NCBI GenBank assembly: GCA_022360075.1
Contig: JAKSDN010001475.1
Span: 1 to 7,734 of the forward strand
Direction: 5' to 3'
Source of the DNA: Kiloniellales bacterium
Lineage (GTDB): Bacteria > Pseudomonadota > Alphaproteobacteria > Kiloniellales > JAKSDN01
DNA length: 7,734 bases
In this document: in pieces, positions 6,118 to 7,734 of the stretch
How the letters are laid out: each line of letters begins with the position of its first letter
Numbering within the stretch: position 1 is the first letter of the stretch
Program-made: the position numbers and the translations under genes
Notes under the pieces: model-generated
Told to the model about the DNA's origin: nothing
Database searches by the model: none
The model's input: only the letters and a program-made list of their open reading frames with translations

Positions 6118-7734
6118 TTGGGCGAAGACCAGCGAATTGACAACACGCGCCGTATCCGCGCGCCACGCGGCGCCGAGCTGAACGCCAAGAGTTGGACGAC
6201 CGAAGCGCCGCTTCGGATGCTGATGAACAACCTCGACGCCGAGGTCGCGGAAAAGCCCGAGGCGCTAGTGGTCTACGGCGGCATCGGGCGTGCGGCGCGC
6301 AGTTGGGACTGCTTCGACCGCATCGTCGCCTGCCTGAAGGAGCTCGAGGAGGACGAGACGCTGCTGGTGCAGTCCGGCAAGCCGGTCGGCGTCTTCAAGA
6401 CCCATGCCGATGCCCCGCGCGTGCTGATCGCCAACTCCAACCTGGTACCCCATTGGGCGAATTGGGAGCATTTCAACCAGCTCGATCAGAAAGGTCTGAT
6501 GATGTACGGCCAGATGACGGCCGGTTCCTGGATCTACATCGGCAGCCAGGGCATCGTGCAGGGCACCTACGAGACCTTCGTCGAGATGGGCCGCCAGCAC
6601 TACGGCGGCGACCTTGCGGGCAAATGGATCCTGACCGCCGGTCTGGGCGGCATGGGCGGCGCCCAGCCGCTTGCCGCGACCATGGCCGGCGCCAGCATGC
6701 TCGCCATCGAGTGCCGGCCGAGCCGCATTCAGATGCGCCTCGACACAGGCTACCTCGACAAGAGCTGCGACGATCTCGACGAAGCGCTGCAGATCATCGA
6801 GACGGCATGCGAAAAGGGCGAGGCGGTCTCGGTTGGCCTGCTCGGCAACGCCGCCGAGATCCTGCCCGAGCTGGTGCGCCGGGGCGTCAAGCCGGACGCG
6901 GTCACCGACCAGACCAGCGCCCACGATCCCCTGAACGGCTATCTGCCGGCCGGCTGGAGCCTGGAGCGCTGGGAAACGGCGATCGAGCGCGAGCCCGAGA
7001 GCGTGGTCAAGGCGGCGCGCGCCTCCATGGCCCAACACGTGCGGGCGATGCTCGACTTCAAGCGCCAGGGCATCCCGACCTTCGACTACGGCAACAACAT
7101 CCGCCAGGTCGCGGTCGAGGAAGGCGTCGAGGACGCCTTCGATTTCCCGGGCTTCGTGCCCGCCTACATCCGGCCGCTGTTCTGCAAGGGCATCGGCCCC
7201 TTCCGCTGGGCCGCGCTCTCCGGCAATCCCGAGGACATCTACAAGACCGACGCGCGGGTCAAGCAGATCATCCAGGACAACGCCCACCTGCATAACTGGC
7301 TCGACATGGCGCGCGAGCGCATCCACTTCCAGGGCCTGCCGGCCCGGATCTGTTGGGTCGGCCTGGGCGAGCGGGCGAAGCTCGGTCTCGCGTTCAACGA
7401 GATGGTCGCGCGTGGCGAGCTGGAGGCGCCGGTGGTGATCGGCCGCGATCACCTGGATAGTGGCTCGGTCGCCAGCCCGAACCGCGAGACCGAGGCCATG
7501 AAGGACGGCTCCGACGCCGTGGCCGACTGGCCGATCCTGAACGCGCTGCTCAACACCGCGGCGGGCGCGACGTGGGTGTCGTTCCACCATGGCGGCGGAG
7601 TGGGCATGGGCTACTCGCTCCACGCGGGCATGGTGATCTGCGCCGACGGCACGCCGCAAGCGGCCAGGCGCATCGAGCGGGTCTTGTGGAACGATCCGGC
7701 CAGCGGCGTCATGCGCCACGCCGACGCCGGCTAC
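6118..7734 (+). CDS. hutU: Urocanate hydratase HutU (3' partial)
   Basis: An uninterrupted frame of 539 codons that runs off the right edge. Urocanases are about 555-560 residues, so only about 15-20 are missing. The enzyme adds water to urocanate to give 4-imidazolone-5-propionate, the second histidine step, using tightly bound NAD+. Motifs: [13 protein letters not shown] near the N-terminus, [11 protein letters not shown] (YGG at 53-55), [31 protein letters not shown], the dinucleotide-binding [10 protein letters not shown] (175-184), [12 protein letters not shown] (264-275), ICWVGLGER with Cys412 (matching catalytic-site Cys410 of the Pseudomonas putida enzyme), and [11 protein letters not shown] (490-500). 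The TTG at 6118 is chosen because of the Shine-Dalgarno sequence just upstream; an ATG at 6091 would add nine residues. Divergent from hutG. Identity is essentially certain; the start codon is less so. Confidence 0.96.
   Translation, partial: MGEDQRIDNTRRIRAPRGAELNAKSWTTEAPLRMLMNNLDAEVAEKPEALVVYGGIGRAARSWDCFDRIVACLKELEEDETLLVQSGKPVGVFKTHADAPRVLIANSNLVPHWANWEHFNQLDQKGLMMYGQMTAGSWIYIGSQGIVQGTYETFVEMGRQHYGGDLAGKWILTAGLGGMGGAQPLAATMAGASMLAIECRPSRIQMRLDTGYLDKSCDDLDEALQIIETACEKGEAVSVGLLGNAAEILPELVRRGVKPDAVTDQTSAHDPLNGYLPAGWSLERWETAIEREPESVVKAARASMAQHVRAMLDFKRQGIPTFDYGNNIRQVAVEEGVEDAFDFPGFVPAYIRPLFCKGIGPFRWAALSGNPEDIYKTDARVKQIIQDNAHLHNWLDMARERIHFQGLPARICWVGLGERAKLGLAFNEMVARGELEAPVVIGRDHLDSGSVASPNRETEAMKDGSDAVADWPILNALLNTAAGATWVSFHHGGGVGMGYSLHAGMVICADGTPQAARRIERVLWNDPASGVMRHADAGY

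Noticed and set aside
6192..7295. 367-codon plus-strand open frame inside hutU
   Set aside because: It is out of frame with the recognisable urocanase and its translation is Arg/Gly/Pro-rich without motifs.
6265..7719. 484-codon open frame on the minus strand
   Set aside because: It is antisense to hutU, whose plus-strand translation matches urocanase throughout. Its translation shows low-complexity Arg/Ala/Asp/Leu content with no family motif. High GC third positions suppress stops in this antisense frame.
1..7734. CRISPR array, tRNA/rRNA genes, integrase, transposase or phage genes
   Set aside because: No evenly spaced direct repeats, no RNA gene signatures and no mobile-element proteins were recognised on either strand.

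Overview
The window (about 70% G+C by eye, strong third-position G/C bias) is a histidine-utilisation (hut) locus from a high-GC proteobacterium. It is most likely an alphaproteobacterium: it has the HutF/HutG branch of the pathway, an invasion-associated locus B (IalB) family periplasmic protein, a DUF4177 protein, and an intergenic palindromic repeat of a type common in that class. The order or genus cannot be fixed from this sequence.

Layout, left to right: (1) 1-1365 (+), a 5'-truncated aromatic amino acid/histidine ammonia-lyase family gene. It keeps the fold motifs but lacks the Ala-Ser-Gly triad that forms the MIO cofactor. (2) 1366-1575, a non-coding stretch with a terminator-like hairpin and a 116-bp long inverted repeat whose arms are themselves palindromic. 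(3) 1576-1809 (-), a small DUF4177 protein. (4) 1890-3269 (-), hutF. (5) 3270-3356, the divergent hutF/hutI control region. (6) 3357-4586 (+), hutI. (7) 4578-5108 (-), an IalB-like secreted protein whose 3' end overlaps hutI by 9 bp. (8) 5141-5941 (-), hutG. (9) 5942-6117, the divergent hutG/hutU control region with adjacent perfect palindromes. (10) 6118-7734 (+), hutU, read from a TTG start and running off the right edge.

Together hutU (urocanate to imidazolonepropionate), hutI (to N-formimidoyl-L-glutamate), hutF (to N-formyl-L-glutamate plus ammonia) and hutG (to glutamate plus formate) cover every step of the five-step route after the first. The first step, histidine to urocanate, would need a competent HutH. 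The HutH-family gene here looks catalytically altered, so a canonical hutH probably lies outside the window, perhaps just downstream of hutU. No hutC or other regulator and no histidine transporter is visible. The genes are not one operon: two divergent pairs (hutF/hutI and hutG/hutU) alternate, each with its own control region.

The most interesting item is the MIO-less HutH-like protein. Next are the palindromic intergenic element, the secreted IalB-like protein placed directly after hutG, and the tandem palindromes between hutG and hutU. All other long open frames, including antisense frames of several hundred codons, look like GC-bias shadows.
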